From the NCBI GenBank assembly GCA_963969595.1, contig OZ018408.1:16365823-16429822 (forward strand): a stretch of 64,000 nt of DNA, read 5' to 3'. The notes under the pieces were generated by a model. It saw only the letters and a program-made list of their open reading frames with translations. It was not told where the DNA came from and did no database searches. Positions within the stretch are counted from its first letter, which is position 1, and each line of letters starts with the position of its first letter. The stretch is from Neckera pumila (taxonomy: Eukaryota > Streptophyta > Bryopsida > Hypnales > Neckeraceae). The translations under genes were made by a program, and so were the position numbers. Positions 47,890-59,448 of this stretch are shown one piece after another.

Positions 47890-48411
47890 CTCCCGGCGCC
47901 CTCCCCTGAGATCACTCGGCGTTCTCCCACCGAGATGTCACCTGGAGTCATCACCAGCGTCCTGTGCACTGAGATCGCTGGTATCGCCCAACCTTTCTGG
48001 CTGTTGAGCATTCGCAACCCTTTGGCAATTCTCTTGACAATACGGAGACTCAAAAATCACGTGATGTTGAGACCAATGGATCATGGGATCATGGTAACTC
48101 AGCCAGGGAATTCCAAGGATACAGGATTATCGACTTGTATTGGTAATGTCCGCTACAAGTATTTCGTGGTGATCTCCAATGTTGACTTCAATGGTTGCCT
48201 CTTGAGTGATGAGCCCAGAGTTGATAATTCTACCGTCAATTACCCGCACTTCTCGGGGAATTCTTTTTGGTGTCAATTTGGCATTACACCGTTGTGCAAA
48301 TTCGGGATGTATGAAGATCCCCATAGCACCCGAATCAACCAGCATGAGAGCTTCCACCGAATTCACCTCAGCTTCCAACGTCAAATGAGCCTCTGCATCC
48401 AAGTTGCACAA
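47890..48411 (-). pseudogene. Retropepsin-like protease region of the chromovirus
   Basis: VEALMLVDSGAMGIFIHPEFA carries the DSGA aspartic-protease signature. The frame has a TAA at about 48127; beyond it the typical CILGIPWLSYHDPMI segment (ILG-W block) can still be read. The protease cuts the Gag-Pol polyprotein. The strand and order match a gypsy element. Confidence 0.85.
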
Positions 48412-48613
48412 AGGTACAGTAAATCCAATTCGGTTTTGGGATTCCCTCCATGTAATTCACACTCGAGTAACCCGCCCGCATCAACTTGAACACTGTGACC
48501 ATCCCCTTTTTCCAATCCCATCTTTAAGCACCCAAATTTTCCTTCATTTAAATTTTCCTTTGGCACAGTTGCCACGGCACTTTGACAGGTGCCCGGGTAC
48601 TGAAATAACGATT

Positions 48614-49769
48614 TCAGTCCCGGGCTCCCCCTTTTCCTGGGGTTGATCCATCGGTAGTAGCAAGTGACAAAGGTTTGGATGGATTGGTGGGGCATTTAGC
48701 TCGCACGTGCCCCACCTCTCCACATCCCCAACAACGGCCTTGGCGTTGATACTCTGAATGCTCTGCTACTGTTCTCGCTAAAGTGGTGGTTACCCGTAAT
48801 GCTCCAAGTTCCATTGGGACTGGTCCTGACATGCTCGAAGAGGGATGGAATTTTCCCACCACATCTCTGAGAGAGCGGCAGGAGACTGAACCACAAAAGA
48901 ATCTGGTTGTTGTCGTCGATTTTGACGTCTGCCCTACAATCGTTCATCAATGCGGGAAGACATGGACATCCACTCATGAAGCCTTTGTGGTTGTGCTTCC
49001 CCCGTAGCCACGGAGCCCAAAATTTCATCCTTGAGATCACTTCTAAATCGAGCAATCAAACTAGCTTCGTTCCAATCAATTTGAGCCGCATATTCATTGA
49101 ATGTCAATATGTACGCTGCCACCAACCCTGTTTGTCGAAGTCGCCCAAGTCGATCTTCTGCATTGCCTCTCCAATCAAGATCGCCATACACAGAAATAAT
49201 AGCCTCTCTAAAAGCGCTATAATTGGTTAACAACTCATGTTCACGCTCCTCATCAAGAGCCTGAAGCAACAGCATGGCCCAATTCTGCGCAGCACCAGTC
49301 ATGTAGGAGAGAGCGTAAGCTACTTTGTTTGCATCCGAGTTGTAAGTTTGCGGTTTACCTCAAAATACCAGTCTCAGTTGTACAAACCAGCGATAGACTT
49401 CATTTCCCTTTTTTCCCAAGAATTTCTCAGGATCGACCACCTTTGATTCTCTTTCGCGAGGTTCAATCTCCTCGGCCCCTCGTACCTCCCTTCGGACTTG
49501 ATTGTCTAGCCTGCTGACTTCGGATGGAAATGATTGCTGGGGCCCCACGAAGGCCCGATCCGATATCTGTTGGACGATGTGCGGGATTGCGGCCTGAAAA
49601 ACACTCTGAATTTGCTGCTGTATGAAGGCTGCCAAATCGGGACCAGCCCCCTCGGGCACCGCAAGTCCAGCTCCTTCCCCATCAATCCCACTCCGATCCA
49701 TGTTGTTAGTATCTCCGTAACCGGCGCCGACCAACCTGATGTGTTCTCTGAGAAAAAATTCTCAGTCAC
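48614..49769 (-). pseudogene. Gag with CCHC zinc knuckle (broken)
   Basis: An N-terminal acidic region with FIQQQIQSVFQAAIPHIVQ leads into the capsid domain (FLGKKGNEVYRWFVQLRLVF, then after a TGA at about 49360 MTGAAQNWAMLLL and LTFNEYAAQIDWNEASLIARF). A frameshift near 48900 precedes the zinc knuckle CWGCGEVGHVRAKC (C-x2-C-x4-H-x4-C). Candidate starts are ATG at 49769 (another frame) or 49701. Gag forms the particle that packages the RNA. Confidence 0.88.
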
Positions 49770-50689
49770 TGTAAATCTCCTCTATACTGCAAGATTGCCG
49801 CAAGTGGCACAGACCCTCCTTCTTCCGGCACCGCTCAGTCTCCGGCTCCCTCGCCGGTGTCGTGTTGTACATTCATACATAGTGTAAAAATATATATTAT
49901 ATGTTTTATCGAGTAGCTTCAAGGTGACGCCTTCTTGTTGAGGTACATGACATCTATATAAGAAGACGGATCTGCCTAAGTGCTTCATCAAATTCCATAA
50001 ATGGTAGTTGTTTTCTACTTTAGGTTTAGAATGTTGAACTGGAGGGTTTTTTCTGAGTCTCAAGATGAAGAATCTCAACCAAAGCGTGAGTTTGAATTTT
50101 CTCAAATTCCTGCAGATGGAGTGATATTTTGATTGGAACTCTAGTTTTTTTACCTCTACTAGACGTGTGTTGAGTTTGAGTTCTTCATTCCATAGTTGGA
50201 GTGATTTCTTGCATTAGTTTTGTATTTGTAAAGTAGTATGAGGAAATTATTCAAATAGTTTGCTTTCTCCGTGAACTTGAATGAATTTTCTTCTAAGTTA
50301 AAGATAAAGAAATAGTTGTGGGCCAAGTGAGTGCTCAATTATTATTGTTGTAGCCTTGAAGAGTGAGTTAGGGGCGGACCCCACTTGTTTGTGTGGTTAG
50401 AATGAAGATAGGGTGAGGAAAAAGGGGACACTATGGATCTTCTCTCTCATTGTGAGTTTAGAGAGGACCCCGAATGTTTGGAGGGCTATTGTGTTGGGAG
50501 TTTGAAGATTTTTGAAATGAAATTTGGAGGAGTTGTGTATCATGGTGTGTATTTTTTAAATTGATCTCATTTGCTTGATTTGGAGTTGTGAATCAAAAGT
50601 TGTGCTAGTTTGAGTGGAGGTGTTTTTGTTGCCTTTGAAACTAAAAGGCAGAGACTTCAATCAGCCATAAAAGACGGACAGTTTCTTGA

Positions 50690-51115
50690 TTTACAATGAG
50701 ATTTGAAGGGAGTGTAGAAAATTGTGTTAACTTTTCATAAAGCTATCATTCGTTCCATTTGGAGTTCTTATGAGTGAGTTGTGAGTGTGGAAGTGAAAGA
50801 GGGTCAGCTGCCCTTTTTCTCTCAAGGCCGAAATTTTGGATGGCCATAGATATTGGACAGAGTTTAGAATTGTTTGAGATTTGGAAAAATTGTAGAAAAT
50901 TGTGTTAGCTATTCATGAAGCTATCACTCGTTCTATTTGGAGTTTGTATGAGTGAGTTGTGAGTAAAGAAGTGAAAGAGGGTCTGCTGCCCTTCTTTCTC
51001 AAGGCCGAAACTTTGGATGGCCATAGAAGTTGGACAGAGTTTTAGAATTGTTTGAAACTTAGAGGAGAAGTAGGAGTTTGTGCTAGCTTTCCAAAGAGCT
51101 ATTATTCATCTCATT
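50690..51115. repeat. Tandem repeat of about 170 bp within the retrotransposon leader
   Basis: Two clear units and a diverged third. Landmarks AAAATTGTGTTARC, CATRAAGCTATCA, TGAGTGAGTTGTGAGT, GAAAGAGGGTCWGCTGCCC, CAAGGCCGAAA and GGATGGCCATAGA recur at about 50717-50857 and 50890-51025; a third unit begins at about 51076. Confidence 0.75.
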
Positions 51116-51204
51116 TGAAGCTGTGGAGCGTTGGAGGCACTCACCCAAAGTTCAGCTTACGAATCGGAGGTTGAAGTTAGAGATTGGAGGAAGTGTTGAA
51201 GACT

Positions 51205-51242
51205 TGTGTGTGTGCGTATGTGTGTGTGTGTGTGTGTGTGTG
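51205..51242. repeat. GT microsatellite
   Basis: (GT)n with interruptions (CG, AT) over about 38 bp. Confidence 0.85.
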
Positions 51243-51849
51243 GCTTGTAGCTTTGTAAACTTTGTTGTTGCGGGCGGCTTGGTTTACACCATTGCTAGCC
51301 TCATTTTGTATCGTGGGTGACGAAGTGGGGTTAATTGCCCACATGGTCGAGACTTGCTTGTTCTCACGGTGAAGCTTGGTTCTTAAAGCTGGTCACCGGG
51401 AGTTTGAAAGTTTAGGAGCCCATTATCCGGATGACATCTCGTGTTATGTTGTCCCGTTTTACCTGTCCGAGGACTGTGGTTTCTTATCACCTACCTGACT
51501 GAACCCTGACCCGTTTAGAGCCAGCCTCAGGATAGGCCAACAAGGAGCAGTTTCAAGGTGAAGTTGAAGATTCAACGTTCTAAGTAGAAGATTCAAGGTT
51601 TGAGGTACAAGATTCGACGCGACCGTTATACACCCTAGTCTTAAACCATTTCAAATTGCAGCCAAAATCTCTGCGATTTCCCGAGGCAAATTCTCTCTAC
51701 ACGACCTCGGGATGCTGTTCAGACGTGGGACCAGACTCTCCACCGCTGAAGAGGTGACACCCAGGTTCAACGCTCCTTGTGATTCCGAACACTGTAGCAA
51801 TCGGCAGACCCTGGGTTTATGAGCCATGACAGGCCGCGACGCGACATTT

Positions 51850-52196
51850 TGTCAGGACCTGTGAACCTTGGTCATCACTCCTCTCGATTGCACACTCCAG
51901 GCTGCCTCGGTATGTGGTAAATCACTCACGACATGAAGCCTGATTGGGTGTCGGATACAATCCCGAGATATTTTCGAATCACATAACTCCCCAATTAAGA
52001 ATCAGAACATACAAGTGCTAATGCACGTGACAGATGAGAAATTACAGCAAAGTCATGCTATTCCAAACAAGTCCAACTTGATTGTATTATGGGAAATGTC
52101 ATGTGAGGAACAACCCTCCTCCCATGGGCTTTAAGGAAGACGAAAGACTAACCGTTTAGGTAACAGTAACTGTTAGGAACACACTAGTTCCTAACA
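51850..52196 (-). repeat. 5' LTR of the chromovirus
   Basis: 347 bp. Aligns end to end with 44266-44612 without visible gaps and with about 27 substitutions, mostly C/T or A/G. Adjacent TAAAA at 52197-52201 matches the flank of the other LTR. Confidence 0.95.
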
Positions 52197-52239
52197 TAAA
52201 ATATATTTTAGGTTACATTGTCATGAGTTACTAAAATTT

Positions 52240-53145
52240 TAGGTTACATTGTCATTTCTATTGCCAAGTGCAAAACTCCTAAAATTAAAAAATTAAAAGA
52301 CCCAAGTATAGGATCTTGCATTAGAATTACTATAAGATTATGTGGAAAATATTTCAATAGATTGTAAGATATAAGTGTTCAAAGTAGAAAAACAACGTTT
52401 TTAGCACCGAGTATGACTAAACTATAAGACTTTGAATCTTCTTAACTTAAATTTTTTTACTACACATTTTGGTTTAAAAATAATTGTGATATAGAATTGA
52501 GTTGATGTTCTAGAAGAAAAATTATAAGAAAATGACTTGATTTTTACACTTTTAAAAAACATTAAGTAGATGTTGATATAAGATGAAAGAAAAAACTAAT
52601 TAAATTGATAATAGCTTGTAGTTGGAATCAAAACATACTAAATTAGAAATTTTGCAAGGTTTGGTTTGCTTGCTAGATTAAATTCCATTGGTGAGAGTTT
52701 TCTAGCAAATAAACTAAACTTTGCAAAGCGTTTTTTTTGAAAAATTGTGAAAATTGAATTCAAAAATGAATTTTATAGATTATTTTTTGAAGAAGATGCT
52801 TTGATTGCCCAAAAAACAAGTCTCTCCATAACTTTTGCACAACTAGTCCAAATAGAATGAATTAAAGCATTCATGTAGACAAAATTAATTTCCATGAGAA
52901 ACAAAAGTCCTAAAATTACTTTATGTGATTTTTTTATGCTGCTTGGCAATTCCATTTTGGGCTTGGGGTGGCATAAACTTTATTCATGGGCATTGATTGG
53001 AATAAGAATTATATTTCTATAAAGCTAATATGTATTTCTATCTTTAAAAAAAGTTTCAAAAAGTCTTACCAAAAATTGAGATCATAGGAACATGTATGAA
53101 CCTTCAAATGTCCCGCAAGAAGACACTTGGTCCTTCAAGGGTTAA
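52240..53145 (+). mobile_element. TTAA-family element, long class, b subfamily, left end lost (copy Lb2)
   Basis: From TTGTCATTTCTATTGCCAAG onward it follows 7727-8660 to its right end, ACTTGGTCCTTCAAGGGTTAA (TTAA 53142-53145). The expected left border is missing or rearranged close to the retrotransposon insertion point, where AGGTTACATTGTCAT is duplicated. Confidence 0.75.
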
Positions 53146-53160
53146 TCCAACCTTATCATC

Positions 53161-53585
53161 TTAGAGCAACCCCATGGCGGGGCACCAACGGGTGTTGACA
53201 CGTGTAGTGAGTGAATACGGGCAAAATTTATCCCCCACGGTAGCCACTCAAAGGGAGAATCAAAGGCGGGCCACACCAAGATTTAGAGAGGGCACAGGTA
53301 AATGGTGAGTCTTGAGCATGGCGCACCATGCGGTTTGGCTTGCTTTTTTATTCCAGTTTCGAAGTACCACCTGACAAACTAAGGAGGGCAGAGGAAATGA
53401 GTGGATGACATTGTTGAGGTGCCAAAGAGAATCTCTTGGTTGCCGTGTTTGCTTCTTTAGAAGTCCCTCTTCCACCGTTTTGATGTGGGGCAAGCGGTCA
53501 CCATACGCACTAGCTGCCTTGGAAGGGCACACCAAAGCGTGACTTGGCGCCTTTCCTTTGCGAGCTAGGCGTGGGGTTGCCCTTA
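53161..53585. mobile_element. MITE with TTAGAGCAACCCCA ends and GC-rich interior
   Basis: Left TTAGAGCAACCCCA; right on the other strand TAAGGGCAACCCCA. 425 bp. TTA borders and AGAGCA-type ends are like PIF/Harbinger MITEs (inference). The interior is unusually GC-rich and holds a 117-residue minus-strand frame without recognised motif, so it might be captured host sequence. Confidence 0.6.
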
Positions 53586-54689
53586 CAACTAACTCATTGA
53601 AGTATACTGCCAAATTTCAAAGTGTATAACCTCATTGATGGTAAGCTATTTACTTTGAAACTTTGAGATAAAGTTTTTTCATCACTTTGCACATACATAG
53701 ACAATTCATTTTTATAATATCTTTTGAAGAAATACATGTGTCTCATAACTTTTGAGAGTCAATGAATTGCCTTGACATTTAGTTGAAAACCCAAGAAATA
53801 AATTCAAGAAAGAAACACAAATCCAAAAAAAATTCTAGTTGCCCAATTTGTCCATGTTGAGAACAAAATGACTAAATTGGACGTAACTTTGAAACTGCTA
53901 ATCCAAAATCAATGAAATTTGGCCTACATTCACTACATTCAAGACAATCTTTGTGTGAATCTATATGCAAATTCTAACCGTAAGACAAAAAAATTGAGAT
54001 CCAAATTGCCTGCCCAAAATGGATTTTATAAAGACCAAAATACACTCCTTTGTAATTCAGGGGTTTATATAGTAGTTGCACAAGTGGGGTAAACAAGTGA
54101 CACCCTCTAAACAAGTTGGTGGGCCTCTTTATTTGATACAATATATAAAGCTTTGTGAATGGAGATGTTGGTTCTCCCTCTCAAATCAAATTCTCATACT
54201 GTATACTTCTGAACATGAGCAGGCTAGTCGTTTGTCCATTCCTGAGGCACATTTTGTCTCCATAGGGCATTTCCAGTGCACAACATAACTCTACTAAGGT
54301 AGGAGGTCCATAAAGCAATCATCTAAGAGCTGAAACTGAATTTTTGGGGGGAGGTAAACATCTTGAAATATTTTGCAGTAAATTTTCCTTGAAAGACAAG
54401 AGAAAATGGCATCTAACTCAAGTTGTTTCATATTTTTTGGAGCTTTGTGGAATTCGTTGTGAAATTTTGAAGTTGAAATGCCACAGGGCTCTAAAAGCGA
54501 CCACCTCCTAGAATGTACACAATTTGTACACTTTGGTACATTGAAGAAAGCAAAATGTATCATGTATCATGTTTGGTTCAAAATGCCCAATCACAGTTTG
54601 AGCCTCCTACCTTACCATTGAAAGCACATCCGAAAATTACATAAACTAAGTTAGACACAAAAAAACCCAAAAAAATTGGCCTTTGGACT
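53586..54689. other. Intergenic, no gene recognised
   Basis: AT-rich with decayed resemblance to the repeat elements around it (for example AACTTTTGAGAGTCAATGAAT). Open frames at 54076 and 54294 have no motif. Confidence 0.45.
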
Positions 54690-55063
54690 ATGGAAATAGC
54701 CGGAGTGCTCGATCGATCAAACTGAGGACGGTGCCGGCTTTTGTCCGCCATGAATTATTTTGCCTTGGTCCCTCCTTGTAACCCATGCATCCCTGCCAGC
54801 AGCCCAGTGTGACTCTGCATCAAAGATGAGTGCAAGATATGTGCCTGAATGCAAAACAAGCAACAAGTGGCACACTGGCTTCAGAATTGGGTGGTATTGC
54901 TGTAACTTATCCCCAAACAAAGCCACTTGGATCCTGGCTTTTGCATCATCGGTAAGATCACCCTTCTTCCGTCAAGCTCCGTCCAACGGAATTTCCGAGC
55001 TCTCGCAAACACGATTGGGCCTCCTGCAAATTATAGGACGCCGCGGTCATTTTTCGGCTGATG
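54690..55063 (-). other. GC-richer, coding-like segment, possibly a captured gene fragment
   Basis: Minus-strand frame at 54926-54717 reads DDAKARIQVALFGDKLQQYHP and HLLLVLHSGTYLALIFDAE. The first part is faintly like the strand pattern of OB-fold (RPA-type) domains. The frame is short, closed upstream by a TGA, and has no partner exons I can identify. It ends exactly where the inverted repeat at 55064 begins. I do not assign a function. Confidence 0.25.
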
Positions 55064-55446
55064 AATGACAAAGAATCCTTCTATGTACATACGATGGAAG
55101 TGCAAGTGTTCATCCTTGGAATTTGGTGCAAAAAGGGGAGATCATGTACAATAGTTTGACCTCCAATGAGCACTTTTGTTTTTTTAAAAGTAGATGATGT
55201 CACACAATACCAAAAGGGATGATTTTTACGGGCACCAACTAGGCGTTTAAGGGTTAATCGTGGGATGTTGCGTTGGTCGACGTGGAAATCATCCTTTGAG
55301 GTACCGTGTGATTCATTTGCTTAAAAAAACCCAAGAGCACTCATTGGAGGTCAAACTCTTGTACATGATCTCCCCTTTTCACACGTAGTTCCAAGGATAA
55401 ACATCAATATTTCTGTCTTACATTGAAGGATTCTTTGTCATCCATT
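55064..55446. repeat. Inverted repeat, arms about 170 bp (core of a Stowaway-like family)
   Basis: The arm 55064-55235 read forward matches the arm 55270-55446 read on the other strand: ATGACAAAGAATCCTTC, then ATCCTTGGAA, AAAAGGGGAGATCATGTACA and GTTTGACCTCCAATGAG. The same core occurs at 58095-58280 and, split by insertions, in 59405-61345. Confidence 0.75.
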
Positions 55447-57020
55447 GGACCACTTTAGTCCGTAGCATCGTTCTCGGGTTAAGTTGCTTTACACTAGTAT
55501 ATTGTAAAGTGTATACAACTTGAAACCATATAGTAACCAACACCCAAAATTATAGTCTTAAAAAAGAAGTAAGCATCAACTATAATAGTTTTGTTGATTC
55601 TTGTAGGTATTCAAAAGAAAATTCTAAATTCTCTAAATTTGCATTTTTTGAGCTTTGTATGAATAAATTATGAACTTTCAGATGCTAAAAATAGGTAAAT
55701 CTAAAATCAATCCTAGGCACTTATAGATTGAGTTTGTACATTTTAGACAAGAATATACAGGGTGATGGTTTCAAAACATATCACACTTAGGTGCAACTAC
55801 TTTAGATTGAATGAAATAGAAAATGCACCCCAGTAATGTTTCATTTGATTAAAGTTCTAAGTTTTGTACCCTATTTCATTCAATCTTCCTCTTTTGGTTA
55901 TAAAATCGATTAGGAAATATCTTAGGAGGACTTTTAGGCCCTAAAGCTCCTTGCAAGCCAAAATGGATTTTGAAAAATTTGGGCATCTAAAACAAAGTAT
56001 TAGATTTTAGTTTGTTTTCTTCATATTTTTTGTGATTAGGGAACAAATAAACTTTCAAGGAATCTATTTTCTATACAGATCTAAAGGTTGAAAAAAAGGT
56101 TATACTTTTTCAATGTTTTGGGTCTCAACTCAAGTAAGAGGAATGCAACATCATTTTAATTTGAAACTGTGCATTTTTTTTTCTAACTTGAGGTCTTATC
56201 AAATTTAAAGTTCCTAAATTATCCTTGCAAGGAAATATTGAGGTGTAGGTTTCAAAAGCCTAACAAAGCCACATTGTCAAGATTTCAGGCAATTTTGAAA
56301 AATACACTTTGCTCTATTTTGCAAACTTAGATCTCACACTTTCATTGTCCTTAGACCCTACATTATTTATATGTGACCATATTATTAGTCAAGTGTAAGC
56401 TCTCACTTTTACAATTTCTAAAAAATGAATGAAATTTGACTAAATGGACCTTCTTTTAGGAGTGCTATTTTTGGCAATTTTGTGAATATTTGCCAATTCC
56501 TAGCATAAAGATTTTAATTCAAGGGATTAAATTGAATATTCATTTGAGTTTTCAAGGTTGAAACTATCTTAATGCAATATATGTAGTATGTCACAAGTTC
56601 TTTGGGGTGCAATTAGTCTAGATCATTGTAGTTGGATGTAAGTCTCCATTAATTATTAAATGAATTCACTTATATGAGGTCAAAGAAAAAAACACAAGGG
56701 GCCATTTCTAGAGTGGCCATAATACTGTACCTAACTATTAGGGTTGACAAAAAATAGTTAAAAAAAAAGAGGCTGGAACTTTAGGAAAGTTTTATTTTTT
56801 TAAAATTGTATAGTGAAACATGGAATTTAATATGATATTTCTAATTTTAACATTTGTTGGATTTGATTTTCCAACTTCAAATAAATATTCGGAATGAAAT
56901 GCTGATCCTTATAGCCAGATATGGTAGTCTAATGGCCACAATTGGGTGGCATACCTCAAACTTACAAACAAGTTACACGGGTCAAATGACCGCAATTTGG
57001 CTCCTCTGGAATCTAGATGG
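55447..57020. other. Intergenic AT-rich DNA
   Basis: No gene. About 55640-55800 resembles 10600-10760 (dispersed repeat). Confidence 0.5.
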
Positions 57021-57950
57021 TTAACCCCTAAAGTTTCATGACTATGTAATCACCAAAAACGCTCCAAAACTGCCATTTCTAATACAACCACCAAATTTTT
57101 GGAAAAAAATAATTTTTGACACATGTAACCGTAGGATCTTGTAGTATGATATTTTGAAAACATGTGGTAAAAATTTCAGAAAATTCCACCGTGTGGATCA
57201 TAAGATATAAGCATTCAAAGTCTTGAAAACCATTTTTTCAATCCTGCGAAAAAACGGGCAGCTGCACTTTGCAAGCTCACTTTTCAATGAAAAAATGCCG
57301 ATAAAGGTGGTGCTTCTTTGAATTCAGTTTCCTAAACAAGTTGTCTATATGCTTGAAAAATTTCACATCATTTGGAATTGTACAACATATAGGAAAAAAA
57401 TAGTAAGTAGAAAGAAGTAGAAATGATTCAAAATACTAAATTGTTAAAATTTTAATCATAGAATTTAAAAATACCAATCCCAACGGTTGTAATGTTGTAA
57501 TAATCAATTTACATCCTAGGATTTTTTTTTTTCCAAAAATATTGAAAATTGAGTTAAATAAACGACTTTAAATTTTTTTTTAGAGTAGACAATCCATAAC
57601 TGCCCGCAAACCAAAAACCCTCATAACTTTTGACTCATTGATTGAAATGGAATGAATCAAAGCTTTTTAAGTATATATAAATGTAGAGAACCAATTTCAA
57701 AAAAAAAAATCCGGAAAAAATGATTTTCTCTGATCTGCCCAAACTGCCCGGTTACGAAAAAAAGCAACATATTAGGTTACAACTTTTGACTCGTATTTCA
57801 AAATGTCATGAAACTTGGTACACATGAAGATATTCCTTGCCCCCACCTTCTATTAAAATTTCAGCCTCAAATATGGATATCTCTAGTCACACGTACCTGC
57901 CCAAAATTTCTATACGGCCAAAAAACGCATGTTGGTCCTTTAGGGGTTAA
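57021..57950. mobile_element. TTAA-flanked element, long class, c subfamily (copy Lc2)
   Basis: 930 bp with TTAA at both borders (57021-57024, 57947-57950). Ends CCCCTAAAGTTTCATGAC and GTTGGTCCTTTAGGGG. Homologous to 42838-43756 and 58300-59229. No coding capacity. Confidence 0.88.
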
Positions 57951-58094
57951 GAAAGGGATATTTCTACTATCTCTAAATTTTCCAAGATTGTAAATTTCTA
58001 AATTTCTATAATTTGAGAGACTAGAAATTTATACTTTAGAGCTAAAGTTTAGTTTATAGGACCAATGTTCAGATTTTCATCTTGGAACGCCAAA

Positions 58095-58280
58095 TTGATC
58101 ACAATGGAGATAATCATTTTTGGGTACCATGTGAAGCATTTGCTTTTAAAACCCCAAGTTAGAGCACTCATTGGAGGTCAAACTATTGTCCAAGATCTTC
58201 CCATTTTCACATACAATTTTAAGGATGAGCATCTCTACTTACATAGAAGGATTCTTTGTCATCCATTCAACACTTTTAGG
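58095..58280 (+). repeat. Copy of the Stowaway-like core module
   Basis: ATAATCATTTTTGGGTACCATGTGAAG through AGAGCACTCATTGGAGGTCAA to GAAGGATTCTTTGTCATCC, matching the right arm of 55064-55446. Its ends are not preserved; a TTAA element begins 20 bp further on. Confidence 0.7.
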
Positions 58281-58299
58281 CCGATGTGATGTTGCAGGA

Positions 58300-59229
58300 T
58301 TAACCCCTAAAGTTTCATGACTATGTTTTCACTGAAAATGCTCAAAAATTGCCATTTTTAGAACAATTACCAAATTTTTGAAAAAAACCCTCGTTTGACA
58401 CCTCAAACCGTAGGATCTTGTAGTATTATGACTTCAGAACATGTGGTAAAAATTTCAGAATTTTCCACCGTGTAGATTGCAAGACATAAGCATTAAAAGT
58501 CATTAAAATCATTTCTTTGGTCTTGCAAAAAACAGGGCAGCTGCACTTCACAAGCTCACCTTTCTATGAAAAATGTCCAAAATGGTGGTGCTTTTTTAGA
58601 TTCTTTTTCCTAGATAAGTTGGCCACATGCTTGAAAATTTTCACATCATTTGGAATTGTATAACATATAGGAAAAAAATAGTAAATAGATAGTAGTAGAG
58701 AATGATTCAAAATACTAAATTGTTAAGAATTTAATTATGGAATTGAAAAATGCCAATTCCAATGGTTGCAATGTTGTAATAAACAATCTTCATCCTATGA
58801 TTTATTTTTTTTCACAAAAAAGGTTAATTGAGTAAGATAAAGGACTTCAAAGTTTATTTTAGAGTAGAGAATCTATAACTGCCTGCAAACAAAAAATTCT
58901 CATAACTTTTGACTCATTGATCAAAGTGAAATGATTCAAAGCTTTCCATGTATATATAACTCTAGAAAACCAATTTCAAATTTTTGTTTTCAAAAAAAGT
59001 GTTTTTTTCTAATATGCTTGTATTGCCCAGTTACGAAAAAAAGTAATATTTTAGGCCATAACTTTTGACTCGTATTTCCAAATGTCAAGAAATTTGGTGT
59101 ATATAAAAGATATTCCTTGCCCCCACCTTTTGTTAAAATTTGGGCCAAAACTATGGAAATTTCTAATCACGTGTACCTGTCCAAATTTTCTAAGTAGCCA
59201 AAAAATGCATGTTGGTCCTTTAGGGATTA
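58300..59229. mobile_element. TTAA-flanked element, long class, c subfamily (copy Lc3)
   Basis: Left TTAACCCCTAAAGTTTCATG; right GGTCCTTTAGGGATTA (border decayed). About 930 bp. Nearly the same as Lc1 in its first 120 bp. It ends just before the Stowaway-like element at 59238. Confidence 0.85.
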
Positions 59230-59448
59230 TATTTATACTCCCTTTGTCCCAAAATGATCTTTTGGTTGGACAAAATGCTCGAGACCTTAGGTTGAAAATA
59301 ATGTTATTCCAACCTATTATGAGCTATAAGTAGAGTTCAACGCACTCCTATTGCCCTAAAACTTTAAGTTTGGGAGTCCTTTTAATCCTTGAAGGGTGGA
59401 CTAGTGCTTGTGGAAATCATTCATTTTGGTACCATGTGAATGATTGGC

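Larger units (their letters stand above)
49870..51849. other. Long non-coding leader or inserted segment between 5' LTR and Gag
   Basis: About 2 kb without coding potential. On the plus strand it reads like a transcribed leader: a CTATATAAGAAG TATA-like box at about 49954, then tandem-like units, and a GT run at 51205-51242. This is opposite to the retrotransposon. No standard initiator-Met primer site is visible next to the LTR at 51849. It may be an unusual leader or another element inserted into the retrotransposon; I could not find terminal repeats for the latter. Confidence 0.5.
44266..52196 (-). mobile_element. Ty3/gypsy chromovirus LTR retrotransposon, full-length but coding-dead
   Basis: 7931 bp. 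Two 347-bp LTRs (44266-44612 and 51850-52196), each starting TGTTAGGA or TGTCAGGA and ending TCCTAACA on the plus strand. Flanked by a matching 5-bp duplication, TAAAA (44261-44265 and 52197-52201). Internal order on the minus strand: leader, Gag, protease, reverse transcriptase, RNase H, integrase, chromodomain, polypurine tract. Integrase after RNase H plus a C-terminal chromodomain defines a chromovirus. The integrase finger (HDAPATGHLGRAKTL, CDLCQ) resembles the fungal/Tcn1-like branch found in mosses and lycophytes more than the Tekay or Reina elements of flowering plants (inference). By eye the LTRs differ at about 27 of 347 sites, mostly transitions. Several stops and frameshifts show it is inactive. 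Confidence 0.95.

Noticed and set aside
47935..48489. 184-codon plus-strand frame
   Set aside because: Antisense to the protease region of the chromovirus.
43815..53145. A single TTAA element split by the chromovirus
   Set aside because: The fragments on the two sides overlap in the ATTGTCATTTCTATTGC region instead of continuing one another, so they are separate copies.
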